A DNA stretch of 64,000 nt from Ligula intestinalis (lineage: Eukaryota > Platyhelminthes > Cestoda > Diphyllobothriidea > Diphyllobothriidae). Below the pieces are notes generated by a model. That model was not told where the DNA came from and did no database searches. It was given only the letters and a program-made list of their open reading frames with translations. Below are positions 32,940 to 43,960 of this stretch, in pieces. A program made the position numbers and the translations under genes. Every line of letters starts with the position of its first letter. Position 1 is the first letter of the stretch. The stretch is taken from positions 1,573,605 to 1,637,604 of the forward strand of contig JAYGXS010000003.1 in the NCBI GenBank assembly GCA_036362985.1. Direction: 5' to 3'.

Positions 32940-33260
32940 TCCCGCAGCCGTTGATCTCGACGTCTGGGAACAGCCAATCACAGCTGCCGCGTAGATGCCT
33001 TCTGGGCCGGCGACAAATAGCAAGCCTGCACGCGTTAACGCTTGCTCTCTGGGCCGCAGGGGTTTCTTGCAACCATGCTGGACGTCGGATAATACGTCTC
33101 CAGCAGAAGGCCGTGTTCTCCGTAGCCAATCTTCTTCCCTATTTTTCTTCGTTCCTCTGTGTACACAATTTACTGTTCCTACTAGTCTGGCCTTCATTGA
33201 CTTCTTCTCTACTAAGAAACCATGGTCAGAAGATCGCATTTGCTAGGGTTTAACTTACTT
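32940..33260 (+). mobile_element. SINE-like repeat with TTCTGTA-type tail
   Basis: AGCCAATCACAGCTGCC, GTAGATGCCTTCTGGGCC, CTCTGTGTACACAATTTACT, CTAGTCTGGCCTTC, CATGGTCAGAAGATCGCA and TAGGGTTTAACTTACTT follow the family order. Confidence 0.6.
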
Positions 33261-33489
33261 AATCCCCTGTGTTTACCCTTTTAGCGTCCATTTCGACCTC
33301 ACTGACACAAGGCACTAGTGATGATGTTTAATCTTCTACAGTAGTACGAACGAGCTAGTCCTTTCAAACCCTGGATGGGCTGAATCCGGTCATGCTGCTA
33401 TAGCTTCAACCTCCAAAATAGCTTGCGTATATGTGCTTCGTTTTTTCTGCCTATTCTCAGAATATTTCCTGAACCGGTGAACGATTCCA

Positions 33490-34230
33490 GCCGTTTCCTG
33501 TCAGCAGCAACCACTAGGCGCCGGGTCATGAAACCGAAAGACGCACTGTCACTACAGGAAACAGCTGGAGTCGCTTACTGAATCTGCTGCAGTTGTGGAT
33601 AAAACAACTACGTCGGAGAATCCGATATATTACTTTGGACGCGAATGGCTGAGCGTGCAGGGGCGGTGAAGGAAAAAAACCAGGCCACAGCTCACTTGAC
33701 AGGACCCGGCTATATTTTCAAGTTTAACAAGACCGAAATCCTTGCAAGAGGAGATAGCCGCGTGAGCTGCAAGCTGCTCGAATCGTGGCTCTCAGATCCC
33801 CAGCCCATCAGCAAACGCAACGAATTGCCGTTCCCATACTGCTTTCGTAGACACTGCCTGAGCAAGAGAATCAGTTACGTGCGAAGGGCCGGGCCCAGCA
33901 ACAGCTCTCTCGACAGCGAACCCAATTTTTTGCGCCATTTTCACGTCCATATCCGAGACGCCCAACGAAACCACTGATATTTTGACTGCCACGCCATCAC
34001 AGCACTAATTAAGACCCCAAGCGGTGGTTGTGCCACCTGATAATTATAGTACGCATGCGCCTGGTGGATATGAACTATAAATTACGTACAATATATGTGT
34101 GTATCACAACTATCTGTCTCACACTGTCCTACGGTTACCTATGATTAAGGATTCTCGACAGAATCCGAAACGTCAGGAACTTAAAATTCTTGCCCCAGTG
34201 ATCGCATATTCTACTTCTGTGAAGAGAGTT
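33490..34230 (+). mobile_element. PLE subfamily A, linker, GIY-YIG domain and 3' end
   Basis: The frame reads GVAY, stop, ICCSCG, stop, NNYVGESDILL, TRMAERAGAVKEKNQ, then a long piece (33645-33977) with PGYIFKFNKTEILARGDSRV and SKRISYVRRAGPSNS. YVG is preserved here, but stops precede it. The 3' UTR with ACTATAAATTACGTAC, a hammerhead-like motif and CATATTCTACTTCTG ends the copy. Dead. Confidence 0.76.
34136..34177 (+). ncRNA. Hammerhead-like motif of PLE-A, degenerate core
   Basis: ACCT, ATGATTA (expected CTGATGA), A, stem II GGATTCT/AGAATCC around CGAC (7 bp), GAAAC, GTC, AGG. Everything but C3 and G8 is in place. Confidence 0.5.
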
Positions 34231-34769
34231 TTCAGGAACACAGTTTGAAGCATCTCTTGACAATCCCATTGTGAAACTCGAAATTCGATGCATGGACATG
34301 TAATGCAGGAGACTGTGCGTTAAATTACAGAAGGGGTAACTATTCTCAAGCCCTAGCCGTAACTCTCATCTTAACCTCTATTATTGCCTCAACGCTAGGC
34401 TTAACGATAATGTCCCTGGAATTCAGACCAAAGCCGTCCGTCCCAGGGGCGTTTGCTGTTCCCGTCTTCTGCAGGTGCGATCGTGTGCATTCTTTCTCAC
34501 GTCTGATTTATTTCATTTAATTCTAGAAAACGTTTAACAGGCAAGCCTTTTGGCGTTAATTCTGGCATGAGAGTGGTGGTGTTCTATCCCCTAAGAACGA
34601 GCTAGGTCTGCACAATCCGGTCTTGCTGCCTTCGCTACTACCATCAAAAATATGTTTTGCTTTTTCTGCTTACTTTCAGAATATTTATCAGGCCTCCAGA
34701 ACCACTTCTTGAAGCATCTCCTGACAATCTTATTGTGAAATTCAAAGTTTGATATAAAGTACGGCTAAA
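34231..34769. other. No gene recognised; CCTAAC-like tract
   Basis: A degenerate tract (CAAGCCCTAGCCGTAACTC, CTTAACCTC, CTAGGCTTAACG) lies at 34343-34410. Otherwise nothing was recognised. Confidence 0.35.
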
Positions 34770-35715
34770 ATATGTGGGACATGCCGATATTTGCGAAAAC
34801 TTGCTACTCACTCGCTTATCTGTATTGATTAAAGTGCTTATACTGATTATCGTGTAGCCTGTGCTCAAATCATTTCAGTCTCGATAGGATGCCTGCTTTT
34901 AACGAGCTTCTTTTTGATTGCTAACAAAAAAGTGTGCACTGTAAAAATGGCTACTTAAGTAGAAGGCATTTTCCTCATTGATTTTGGCTGCCTTTTTAAG
35001 GTCAAATATATTTTATGAATGACATACACGAAAAAGTTATTTAATCTATTCTTTTGTTAGAACATTACGACTTCTTTAAATTTCACACTTATACTTCGGT
35101 TTTAGAGAAAGTTCTAATTATGAGCTTTTTACGGTTTTTATGTGTTCAATCATAATATATCGTATTTGTAAATTTATTAATGCTGCCTATAATGTTTACA
35201 GCGTGATCCACATCTTTTGCAACATTTCATGAGAACTATTTAACTTCATCCTCAAACCGTAGGCAAAGACGTACAATTCCTTAAACAGGATGTACACAGC
35301 GCGCAGTTTGTAAACACTGAATTGAGCTGTGGCAGTCAATAGGTTTCAAATTTTTTGTGCAATTCATAATCTTCTTATAAATCCGAAGGATACCCTTACT
35401 TATATTATACAATTTAAAGAAGGCGTAATGTACCACCAAACGTTTACAAGGAGGATTTTTTATTGTGAGTTTTCCATAAAATGTTATTGAATTTATAAAG
35501 GCAGTCAAAATTAAATATGAGAATGTATACTACTTAAGTAGTCATTATTTGCAGTACGTAATTTTTGTTAGCAGTCAGAAAGAAGCTCGTTTAAAAGCCG
35601 GCATTCTACCAAGACTGAAATGACTTGAGAATAGGCTATATGATAATCAATATTCAGCCTTACCAATGCCGCTTAGCCAGTGAACATCAATCTTTCGCAA
35701 ATTTCAGCATGTTGC
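34770..35715. repeat. Foldback element, copy 2 (about 950 bp)
   Basis: The left arm (34770-35075) and right arm (35385-35715) are inverted copies of each other over about 300 bp: ATATTTGCGAAAAC left versus TTTCGCAAATTTC right, CTACTTAAGTAG in both, CAAATATATTTTATGAATG left versus CCATAAAATGTTATTG right. The loop is about 310 bp and AT-rich. There is no reading frame, no transposase and no defined target duplication. The family also occurs at 21150-21895 and, as one arm, at 4190-4545. Confidence 0.72.
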
Positions 35716-36689
35716 CAAAATTCTGAGCTGCACTGTATGGTTTGGCTGACTTGAAGCTGGAATGAAGCTTCGAAGACAAGAGGATTGCTGATACAAGTGA
35801 CTTTTGACGATGACTGATGCTCCACTAAGTCCAGTTTTTTCGCTTAATAAAAAGCAGTTGCTCCTTCATATTTTTGTCTTTCCCATTTTTGTTTATTCGG
35901 AGATGAAGAAGTACTGCTTTGCCACACAATAGGTTTCATGATGGTAGTCAAGGGTAAATCTTCAGGTAAGTAAAGGCCTTTCATTCTGATTTTTTAGTTC
36001 TTCGTGATTATGCCCATGCGATGAAAGCTAAATAGGTTCTGAAAGGTGCGTTATTAACTGTTAATTCCCTGTCCTTCAGGTGACAGAAATCCAGTGTCGC
36101 TGCAGGAAACATTAGACTGATGGGGTTAGGGGAAAATTCAACCCTTTTCCAATACTGTTCGGTTTCCTTGGATGCTAGTCATCGTATCATCACAAAGTGG
36201 TCTGTGGGAACCATTATGGGCATCCAAACTTTAACATAAACTTACAGAATTCATCTCGTTTCACGCAGTCAGCTTTGCAAAGTCTGTATGAAGGCTGATG
36301 CCTCGACAACTTTACCCCGACATTTTCTGAATCTACAAGAAGTTTATGGGAAAGGTTCTGGTTTGATTTCTACAAGTAAGCCAATAAGAGGAGTGTGAGT
36401 CAAGATACTGACAGCTATACGGAAAAGAGAGGTGCTTTGGGTCATTGTCGCCAAATTGTCGGCTTCTATCGGCCTTTGGATAACCAGATAATGAGCTTGT
36501 GCCTGAAGTTTCTTATAAAACGCATCTTTGCAGCAACGCACCGTGAAAAATGTGCGGGATTAAAGTACGACGGCAAATTTTCCAAATTCAAATAAAAAAT
36601 AATGATTCCCCCATAAAATGATACCAAATCAGACTATCTACTAGAAAGCACATAAGAAATTCTGGTAGACCCATTGATTAGGTGGGCCT
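35716..36689. other. No feature recognised
   Basis: Mixed non-coding sequence. No gene or repeat family was recognised. Confidence 0.35.
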
Positions 36690-37185
36690 GTAGTGTCTTT
36701 GCAGCCCGACGCTCTACTAACTCGTGAGGTCATAGACGAGGTCACTCCGCACATAGGACCTCGCGCGAAGGCAGTTCTCGGCCGTGCCGCGGGGGCCAGG
36801 CGCAGTCTGACGCTAGCGAACTTATGCACCGTGTACCCCCCGTCCTTGCCTCAATCCACAGTGGCTTCACCTCAATCTTTCTAATGATACTACCGCGTTA
36901 GTAATTCAGCCTTATTAAGTAGGTAGGCCTCAATCCGTCTTTGACCCAGACCTCAATGCCGTGAATGCCACCAGACATCACTTCTGACGCTGCCCCCCTC
37001 GGGTGCAGACCTTCATTCATCCGACTCAAATCTCCTCCTTTCTATTCACACCCCCTTTTGCACAGAATACACTCTTCCTACCAGTCCGGTCTTCCGATGA
37101 CTTCTCTCTTCTTCTAAGGAAACGGGGCATGGAAGATCGTAGCCGTTAGGATTCACCTTATTAACCTTAAAACTCCCCAACAAAC
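36690..37185 (+). mobile_element. Long copy of TTCTGTACA-family SINE
   Basis: It starts near GCCCGACGCTCTACTAACTC, shares TAGGACCTCGCGCGAAGGCA (36759-36778) with 41230, and ends with TTTTGCACAGAATACACT, CAGTCCGGTCTTCC, AAACGGGGCATGGAAGATCG and a CCTTATTAACCTT end. It is about 480-500 bp, the same size as the copies at 37690 and 41165. Confidence 0.62.
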
Positions 37186-37689
37186 CCTTTTCAGCGGTGC
37201 CACGCAGCAGCAGAAGATCGGCCAAACATGTGTCTGGTCTTTTAGTTATCATCTTTGCTGCCCTAAAGACCGTTTTATATACTTATTTACTATTGGCAAT
37301 ACTTAAATACTGCAAGTGAGGTACCACTTTTGAAATTTTGAAAAGCTGCAAATGCTCCTTCTTCCCACATAACATCTTCCCGCTTCCCCAAGGTAAGTTT
37401 TGTCCCGATTATAGCGTCTTTGTCTTCTTTAGCTACGTTTATATTGACGTTTCAATCAAAAGCCATAAAATAAATAAACGGTGTCGTCCTGCTTAACTGA
37501 AAGTACTACGTGCTGAAACATTTAAAACTAAGAGTAACAATTAAGCGAGCCTAGTAGCCATTCTGGTGGATTTTCGGTTAATTGCTGAGGAAATCCTGTC
37601 TGGGCAGTCAGCTAGCTGCATCTGTAATGGTGAATTCCATGCGAGCAGTAAGTTGTGCGGGTAAGGTCAATCCAAGTGAGATTAATGTC
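37186..37689. other. No feature recognised
   Basis: Non-coding spacer; nothing recognised. Confidence 0.35.
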
Positions 37690-38180
37690 ACGGTGTACGG
37701 CGAGCCTCGTAGCTCAATTGTAGAGTGTTGGCTGCGCCACTGTGGGAACCCTTGATTGCGACTCATCAAGCCAAGGCTGCAATTACGCTGATAACCGGCA
37801 CCCTGTCCGTCTCTCGTTTATTGGCCTGAGCGACTTACTAACACGCTCAGTCTCGCCTGCTCCAACACTGTGCCCATCTCGCGTGGTGCAACCAATCGTC
37901 CCCAACCTGCCGAGACAAAGCGAGCATTCTGCGGCCGCCCGGGATGACTGCCGTGAGACGACACTTGGGATTCCGGCCGGAGCGGGACGATCACGACGTC
38001 GCCGAGCTCTCACACGGCCCTCACGGCGGACGCCATGCCAGACCGAGTGGCAACTTCCTCCTTACTCTTCTGTACATAATACATTGTTCTTACTATTCTT
38101 GCCTTCCCAAGACTTCTCGCATCTCCTAAGGAACCGGGCCTGGAAAAGATAAACCTCCTATGCCTTAACTCCACTCCGAT
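37690..38180 (+). mobile_element. tRNA-headed long SINE copy
   Basis: A tRNA-like head (box A TAGCTCAATTGTAGAGTG, 37710-37727; box B degenerate) is joined to the TTCTGTACA family body: CAACCAATCGTCCCCAACC, GATGACTGCCGTGAGACG, CACGGCGGACGCCATGCC, CTTCTGTACATAATACATTG, AACCGGGCCTGGAAAAGAT. This suggests that the SINE-like family is tRNA-derived. Transcription by RNA polymerase III is implied by family knowledge only. Confidence 0.6.
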
Positions 38181-39223
38181 ATGCCTTCCCTGTTGTGTGA
38201 ATTTGACTTTCACCGAGGCCGTGAGGTTTTTTCACAAATGAGTCAGTTAAATTAACAAGTATGAATCGAATTCCTCGCCCAGTGTGTTATGCGTTCAAAA
38301 TCTACAGTAGTCTGTACTTAAGAAAATAAAAGAGTTATCTTAAGCAGTTAATTTCCGGCTACGGTGCTATACCTATAAAATTTAGTTTGTTCTGACTGAA
38401 ATTAAAATAGCAAATTAGTTTTTCAAGCAGATTTGACATATTTCAGAAACATACTAACGGAAGGTTCTAGACTACCATTCATATAGTACCCCAAAATTAT
38501 AAAAATTTTGCAAGTTTCTGATAGGTTAACTGAACATTGGAACACACTGAAAAGGGGAGAATACGCTTGCGGGTTTGAAAAACAAAAAACAGCTTCGTTT
38601 CGCGACTTCAAAACACTGTGTGTGTCTCCGCAAAAATGACAAGAAACCAGACTTTTAACGTCTTTGAGCACTTTATTTTATGCCGCTAAAATATTCGGTT
38701 TTCAGCCACCTGAGACACATAAATCACTCGTCTTACTGGAGGAAAAACCTGCATACACCTGACTTCCGTGCTGTGCGTTTTCAAATTCAAAGAATGCCTC
38801 CGCTGCTGTTCCTTCTACTGCTGTGTAAAACAAGAGTCGGTGGAGGCGCTTGGTTTCGCTTAGTCTCGCACTCTGTACCTCCACACATACTAAGCAGTTG
38901 CTTGTTGTTCGTGGGTCAAAAGATGTTGCTGAATTATTTAGTGTTGAGTGTGAGAGGGAGGTGGATGACGCCGGGTGCTGGTGGAGTACAGATCTGGCAC
39001 GCCTATGTTGGGCGTTGTAAGCCTGCCCTCTGCCCACAAGTCCCTGCTTATGCCCCGTGATACTCTATCCCGTCAATAGAACATGGCAGTTTTTTGAGCA
39101 AATTTGATAAAGATGAGTTGTAAATCAGCACTAGTTTCGATAAGTTCCTATCACTCTAGAGACAGTAGCTCAGCCTGGGATGGTCCACGTATCGGCTGAA
39201 AAAAAGTGGGCAAAAGTAGCTCA
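38181..39223. other. No feature recognised
   Basis: Open frames of 111 and 126 codons overlap on opposite strands (38680-39060) but show no domain. They are probably chance. Confidence 0.35.
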
Positions 39224-39779
39224 TTTAGTCCCACTCATTAAACCCTACTTCCAGAATGCTGTCCTATGAAAATGGTGCTTATAGGGTTTTGTCGGTGGGG
39301 AATTGGCATCCGCAGCGAAATGTATTTTATTAACTGCTATATGCATTTTTATTTTTTTTTTATTTGGAAGTTTTGTTGATTTATATTTGTAGATTTCCCT
39401 AATGTGTATTGTCTTTTAACTTATTGCGGCAAAACCCGATTATGAAATTGAAGGTTTCTTGAATTTCCCGAAAAATCAAAATGGTGTTAAGAAGGTCATC
39501 TACTTCAACTTACCTGAGGTCCACATTACCGCTCTGTAGTTAGATTAGTATAGCCCGTGGCGCTTTGCACCGCGAACACCTTGAAATTAAATGCGGAATA
39601 AATTACTCCCAGCTGCCGCAGGAAACAACTTCGAATACATTTTTTTCACTTTAGACTTCATTCTTAAAATTTCCTTCACTGCCTATCCTATTTCCCCAAC
39701 CCCCTCCCCCCGAAGCCCTATAACCACCGTTTTCGTAGGAAAAAAATGCTGGGACTAGGTGTATAGGAGTGGGATTACA
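39224..39779. mobile_element. MITE family T, copy 3 (about 556 bp)
   Basis: Left end TTTAGTCCCACTC, right end GAGTGGGATTACA followed by TA (39780-39781). The inverted ends include CCTATGAAAATGGTGCTTA and ACCACCGTTTTCGTAGG. The interior has GAAGGTCATCTACTTCAACT. Reads complete, without large insertions. No reading frame. Confidence 0.74.
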
Positions 39780-39959
39780 TAAGCTTCTTTAGCCAAAAAG
39801 TGGAAAAACGGAAATTTCCATTGGCAAAATGCCATGCGAAAGGTAGCAATAACGACGGCCGCGAGCTGCTTGAATAAGGATCCACTGCTCCCTCTCGCAC
39901 AAGTGAAGTGACCAGTTCCTCACTCTTCACTGCTGCTTGGGAAAAGTAATCACCCACGA

Positions 39960-39973
39960 GGGGGGGGGGGGGG
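39960..39973 (+). repeat. Run of 14 G
   Basis: Uninterrupted guanine homopolymer, 180 bp right of the MITE copy 3 end. Assembly length may be unreliable here. Confidence 0.9.
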
Positions 39974-40239
39974 CAGGCATACGAACACGCCCCTCCCCCT
40001 AATGATAGCATTGGTAAGCCAGATTATCGAACAATTACCACATGAATATCCAACACTGATGATGAAATAGCGGCGATATGCAGTGACCCAATTGCATATT
40101 CACGCTCCACCTTTCGTCTCTCATGATTGCTTGCATGTGCGCAGCAGTGTCTGCCGACCCCAGTCCAGTCTGATCAATCATCTCTCTGACGATGAGTCAC
40201 GCAGGACCACGCTTGGGAAACTGCAAGGAGTTTCGCGCT

Positions 40240-40725
40240 CTCAGAATTCGGAGGCCAATAGTGGAAAATATGCCAGTTCCAGGAAGCGGTTAAGAAGGAG
40301 GGAATGCGGCCACCGGAACAAGATTTTTATTTGCCTGACGTTTCGGATTTCGTCGGGAATCCCTTATCATAGGTGATGATAGGATATTCATAGTCATGCG
40401 CAGGTAGGGTTTAAACATGCACAGGTTGTACGGTATTTATAGTTCACAGTGGTCATCTGCGTGCGTACGATAATTATCACTTCTTTATCCACCGCGTGGA
40501 TCATAATTGGTACGGTACTGGCTTGACACGTCGCGTTCGACTCAATAATTGCCACGATTGTCTTGTCAGCCTCAGATGCGGGCCTGATAATGGCGTGACA
40601 AGTATCCCCGTTGTCGTCAGAGTTGTTGCTGCGCCCGGCCCTTCCCTCGGACTGGAGGCCTGAGGACCATGACTCCAACAGCTCTTGGCCCACGTGGTTG
40701 TCACCTCTTGCGAAGATTTCAGCCT
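40240..40725 (-). mobile_element. PLE subfamily A, 3' end, inserted in a SINE
   Basis: Minus strand: a frame with EIFARGDNHVGQELLESWSSG, a short deletion relative to sisters, GRAGRSNNSDDNGDTCHAI, the 3' UTR, a hammerhead-like motif and the tail ending GAACTGGCATATTTTCC. It is 5'-truncated inside the nuclease. Confidence 0.68.
40333..40373 (-). ncRNA. Hammerhead-like motif of PLE-A, degenerate core
   Basis: Minus strand: CCT, ATGATAA (expected CTGATGA), G, stem II GGATTCC/GAAATCC around CGAC, GAAAC, GTC, AGGC. C3 and G8 are changed. Confidence 0.48.
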
Positions 40726-40900
40726 CGCGGCTGCGGACGCCCGCTAGTCCGACTGCCGAATCGCCCCCGTGGCTTATTTTGAACTAGTTCTGTACAAAAT
40801 ACACTATTCGGTCCACCCGACATCCCATTTTTTTTTCCCACACGGAACTGGGTCTGAAGATCACAGCGGCACTGCGGCTTTATTCCCGGCCGTCCGACAA

Positions 40901-41164
40901 TGTCGCACCTAAGACAAGTTTCTTGCTTGAAGAGGCAGGTAGCATAGTGACTGCATCCTATAAGTACTTTGCCTGCGTGTGTAGGAGACTGTAGGTGAAT
41001 AAAGCTTGTAGGGTCCGCCACAAGCTCTAGTCAATGATTGGGAGGCAAGTAGCCTCGCTAGGATCCAGTCTTATGGACGGAACACATTATACGATTAGCA
41101 GGTTTCACTTTCGACAATGATGTTTATGCCTCACGTAGTTATAACTGTCGTAGTTTATGTGTGT
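40901..41164. other. No feature recognised
   Basis: Short unassigned spacer. Confidence 0.3.
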
Positions 41165-41668
41165 ATGTAGTAGTCGACGCTGCCCGACACCCTCTAACTC
41201 TTGACGCCACCAAAGAGGTCCCTCAAAGCATAGGACCTCGCGCGAAGGCATTTTTCAGCGTGCCTTGGGCTAGACGCACTGACGCGTGGCCTACTTCACA
41301 CCCACGCCGGTGCAACTACCTCGCGGTTCAACCAATCACCTCCAAGACTGCATAAAACAAAGACCTCCAGGCGGTGACTGTCGCTAGACATCATTCGGGA
41401 TTCCGCCCGTCTGGTTGCGGACGCAGGCAGCATCGTTGGCCGCTTTGACGACCTCACGCTTTCACACGGTCCTCACGGTCAAACACCATGCCAGACCGGG
41501 TGACAAATTCCTCCTTACTCTTCTGTACATAATACAGTGTTTCTTATAACCTTGGGTTCTCATGATTTCTATCACGTCTTAAGGAACCGGGCCTGCAAGA
41601 TCGCAGCCATACGGGTTAAACCTTCTTAGCCTTAACGTCCCTCGATACGTATTCCGGGGTGTGTTTTG
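41165..41668 (+). mobile_element. Long copy of TTCTGTACA-family SINE
   Basis: Contains TAGGACCTCGCGCGAAGGCA, CACCATGCCAGACCGGGTG, CTTCTGTACATAATACAGTG, GAACCGGGCCTGCAAGATCG and ACCTTCTTAGCCTTAACG. It abuts the truncated 3' end of the RTE-like LINE, which lies in the opposite orientation. Confidence 0.62.
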
Positions 41669-41741
41669 CCCAAGATGATATCAGATTTTGAAAGCAAACT
41701 TGTACTTGTAAGGGCTTTGATCATGCCTGCTCTAGCCGGCC

Positions 41742-42337
41742 TCAATGATGTCTCGAACGGTACCTCTCCATGCGTGGCGATTGGTGGCATCCGATCTGGA
41801 AAGTTCCCCCCAGCCTCTTCTCCAGCGACGGAGCCCGAAGATAGAAGGTCCAAGAACTGCTTTCATGTCTTGATGGACGGTGTCGAGCTAAGTCTTCAGT
41901 TGCTTTCCTCTTCGACGTTTCCAGGTGGGCTGCGGCAGTTAGTTGAGGGCTGCATAACAAAGCTAGTTGGGTGGACGGCCTTTCTTGAATGGCTTGAGGT
42001 ATCCTCGTGATACGACCGCAGCGGATGCGGACTGTCTCATTTGAGATGAAGTCGCTATACTTAACTGGCAGGATCGTCCTCGGACATCGGTAGTCAAAGA
42101 CCTCCAGTCTTCGCTCATCTTCAGCGCGCACAGCCCAACATTCCCATCCATACAGGAGGACTGACCGGATGGATGCACGGTATACACGAATATTCGTGGC
42201 GATGGAGATGTCAAGTCGGATCCATAGGCGCTTTCGAAGGATTGAGAAATCCCAGCGAGCAGCATCGATACGGGAGACAGTGTCGTCCTTGCTCTGCCCA
42301 TTCGGTAGCAGTCTCGCCCCGAAGTATTAAAAGCCAT
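41742..42337 (-). pseudogene. LINE C-terminal domain, broken
   Basis: Two overlapping frames (42337-41963 and 42131-41742) hold the LINE tail: ARLLPNGQSKDDTVSRIDAA, SVLLYGWECWAVRAEDERRLE, then a frame change and SNETVRIRCGRITRIPQAIQ. These segments follow the palm in RTE proteins. The end reads MERYRSRHH in one frame and VRDIIEAG in the other. Confidence 0.7.
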
Positions 42338-42860
42338 TAATCTCCAGAGATGCCTTTTCCTGGTCAGGGATGCAGCTCGAGAACAACTTCGTCTTTCCGA
42401 AATTTATGGACATGCCAACCGACGTGCCGATCTCATTTAACTGCGACAATACCAACTGTAGACCACCAAAGCTTAAGGCTAACAGCGCAATATCATCGAC
42501 ATAGTCGAGATCAGTTAGCCGGCGTCCGGGTGCAAGTTTAACACCACCCTCTTCATGTGGGACCTTTCCAAGAATCCAGTCAATGACGTAGTTAAACAGA
42601 ATAGGCGAAAGAACGCAGCCCTGTTGGATACCAGACCGGATATTGAAAGACTGAGAGAGATTGTTGTGGACCAGGACTCGTGCGGTGGTAGACTGATAGT
42701 AGGCCTTAATCATCGCAATGAGTTTGGTCGGCACTCCATCCAGTTCCATTATTCGCCACAGGGACTCACGATGGATGGAATCGAATGCGGCGGCAAAGTC
42801 GACAGAGCACACGGCCGTCAGGTGCTGGTAGCTATGGCGAGATTTTAGAATGCACCTCAA
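42327..42860 (-). pseudogene. LINE reverse transcriptase, palm with YVDD
   Basis: A 177-codon open piece covering the RT palm: motif A AAAFDSIHRESLWRI, then DGVPTKLIAMIKAYY, motif B SGIQQGCVLSPILFNY, motif C DYVDDIALLA (catalytic aspartates present), and the thumb start INFGKTKLFSS. A stop follows INGF at about 42327. Within the fragment no active-site residue is lost, but the element as a whole is broken. Confidence 0.82.
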
Positions 42861-43483
42861 TGTGAATATCCGATCAGCACATCCACGCCCAGCGCGGAAT
42901 CCGGCCTGTTTGGGTCGTGTCCTGGAGTCACGTACTGACTGGAAGCGCCTAAGAAAAACAATAGCGAAGATCTTTGCAGCAACATCGATAAGACTTTGCC
43001 GTGGTCGTTCTCACATCTTGTCTTCTGGTGGACAGGTACAAGGATGCCTGAGCCCCAGTCATCGGGAACGGCCCCTTCTCGCCACGCCAGTACAATCACC
43101 TCATGAAGCCGAGGAGCCAGGGTGTAGACACAGGATTTGTAGATTTCCGCAGAAATACCGTCCTCTCCGCACGCCTTGTTGTTGCGTAGCCTCTGCATTG
43201 CATCGGTAACTTCGTCTTCGGAAGGGATGTCACACGACACTGCGCAGGCAGGCGAGGGTTGAAACTCCGCTGTGGAGGAGAGGGAGCGTGTGATGGGTTG
43301 TTCATCAAAGTTGAGGAGGTGCTTGAAGTGTTCACGCCAGCGATGGACCTTGGCCGAGTTGTCAGCAATAAAGCCTCCATTCACATCGCGAACAGAATCA
43401 CAGAGTGTCGAGGGCTTACCACTAACTTGGCGGATGATTTGGTGCAATTTTCGAGTGTCACCAACATTTGAAGCCTGCTCCAT
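42857..43483 (-). pseudogene. LINE reverse transcriptase, N-terminal blocks
   Basis: A 208-codon open piece. It includes the pre-RT linker (RWREHFKHLLNFDEQP), the RT 0/1 region LRNNKACGEDGISAEIYK and PDDWGSGILVPVHQK. It loses the frame after the CEN motif near 43030; a different frame then carries the continuation (RTRPKQAGFR, GCAD). It lacks a start of its own, as expected for an internal polyprotein piece. Not functional. Confidence 0.75.
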
Positions 43484-43960
43484 AAAAACGCCGTTTCGGA
43501 CAAATACTTCTGTCAGTCATCTCTAGCCGACTTCGCTGTCAGCTTTCGAAGTGGGCGGAAGGAAGCATCGTTGCGGGACCTGACTCGAGTCGTCTCAGCC
43601 GACAGCTGTAGGGTTCTTCCGCTGATCCGGTCACTGCGGCGCCGCTGAGTGAATCCGAGAATCTTCTCAGCTGCCCCATAGATGGGTATCTTCAGTAATG
43701 GCCACTTGCTACTGCCTTCGCTGTCAGCCTGGGTCATAAGACGGGACTGGATTTCTGTGCTTAGAGCCTCAGTAGTGTTGGTTTGCCGGAGCTTTGCGAC
43801 ATCAAGGCCTCTCGCACGTGGCATTTTGGGCGCAGATGAGAGGTGAATCTTCAGGCGCGTGTGAACGAGAGCATGGTCAGACCGTGGACGTTACCAGTTT
43901 TGGCACCTCGCATCGACCTGCTATCGTGGGCCCAGCTGCGAAACCGTGAACCACTTTGAA

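Larger units (their letters stand above)
40090..40900 (+). mobile_element. SINE-like repeat split by a PLE
   Basis: The left part (40090-40235) ends in CAGTCTGATCAATCATCTC, GAGTCACGCAGGACCACGCT. The right part (40725-40900) carries GTCCGACTGCCGAATCGC, TTCTGTACAAAATACACT and GGAACTGGGTCTGAAGATC. In uninterrupted copies these parts are adjacent. The intervening 40235-40725 is a minus-strand PLE-A. Confidence 0.55.
41669..43960 (-). mobile_element. RTE-like LINE, 5'-truncated and frameshifted
   Basis: On the minus strand, from right to left: the end of an APE-type endonuclease (SDH motif near 43880, then LVHTRLKIHLSSAPKMPRAR), a linker (43824-43513), reverse-transcriptase blocks (43483-42327), a C-terminal domain (42337-41742) and a VRDIIEAG terminus with its stop at 41732-41734. 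The 3' UTR is short and ends near 41669 against a SINE. At least two frameshifts and a stop break the ORF. Assignment to the RTE clade rests on overall resemblance to flatworm RTE proteins. Confidence 0.78.

Noticed and set aside
37706..37770. tRNA gene
   Set aside because: Box B is degenerate, no cloverleaf forms, and the sequence continues into a repeat body.
38680..39060. 126-codon open frame, plus strand
   Set aside because: No start context, domain or composition signal, and an overlapping frame on the other strand is equally long.
40181..40200. Hammerhead core (CTGACGATGAGTC)
   Set aside because: The context aligns with the SINE block GGCTGACTCACACAGG at 11990, and no stem II partner or GAAA follows.
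42850..43209. 119-codon open frame, plus strand
   Set aside because: It is the antisense shadow of the LINE reverse transcriptase.
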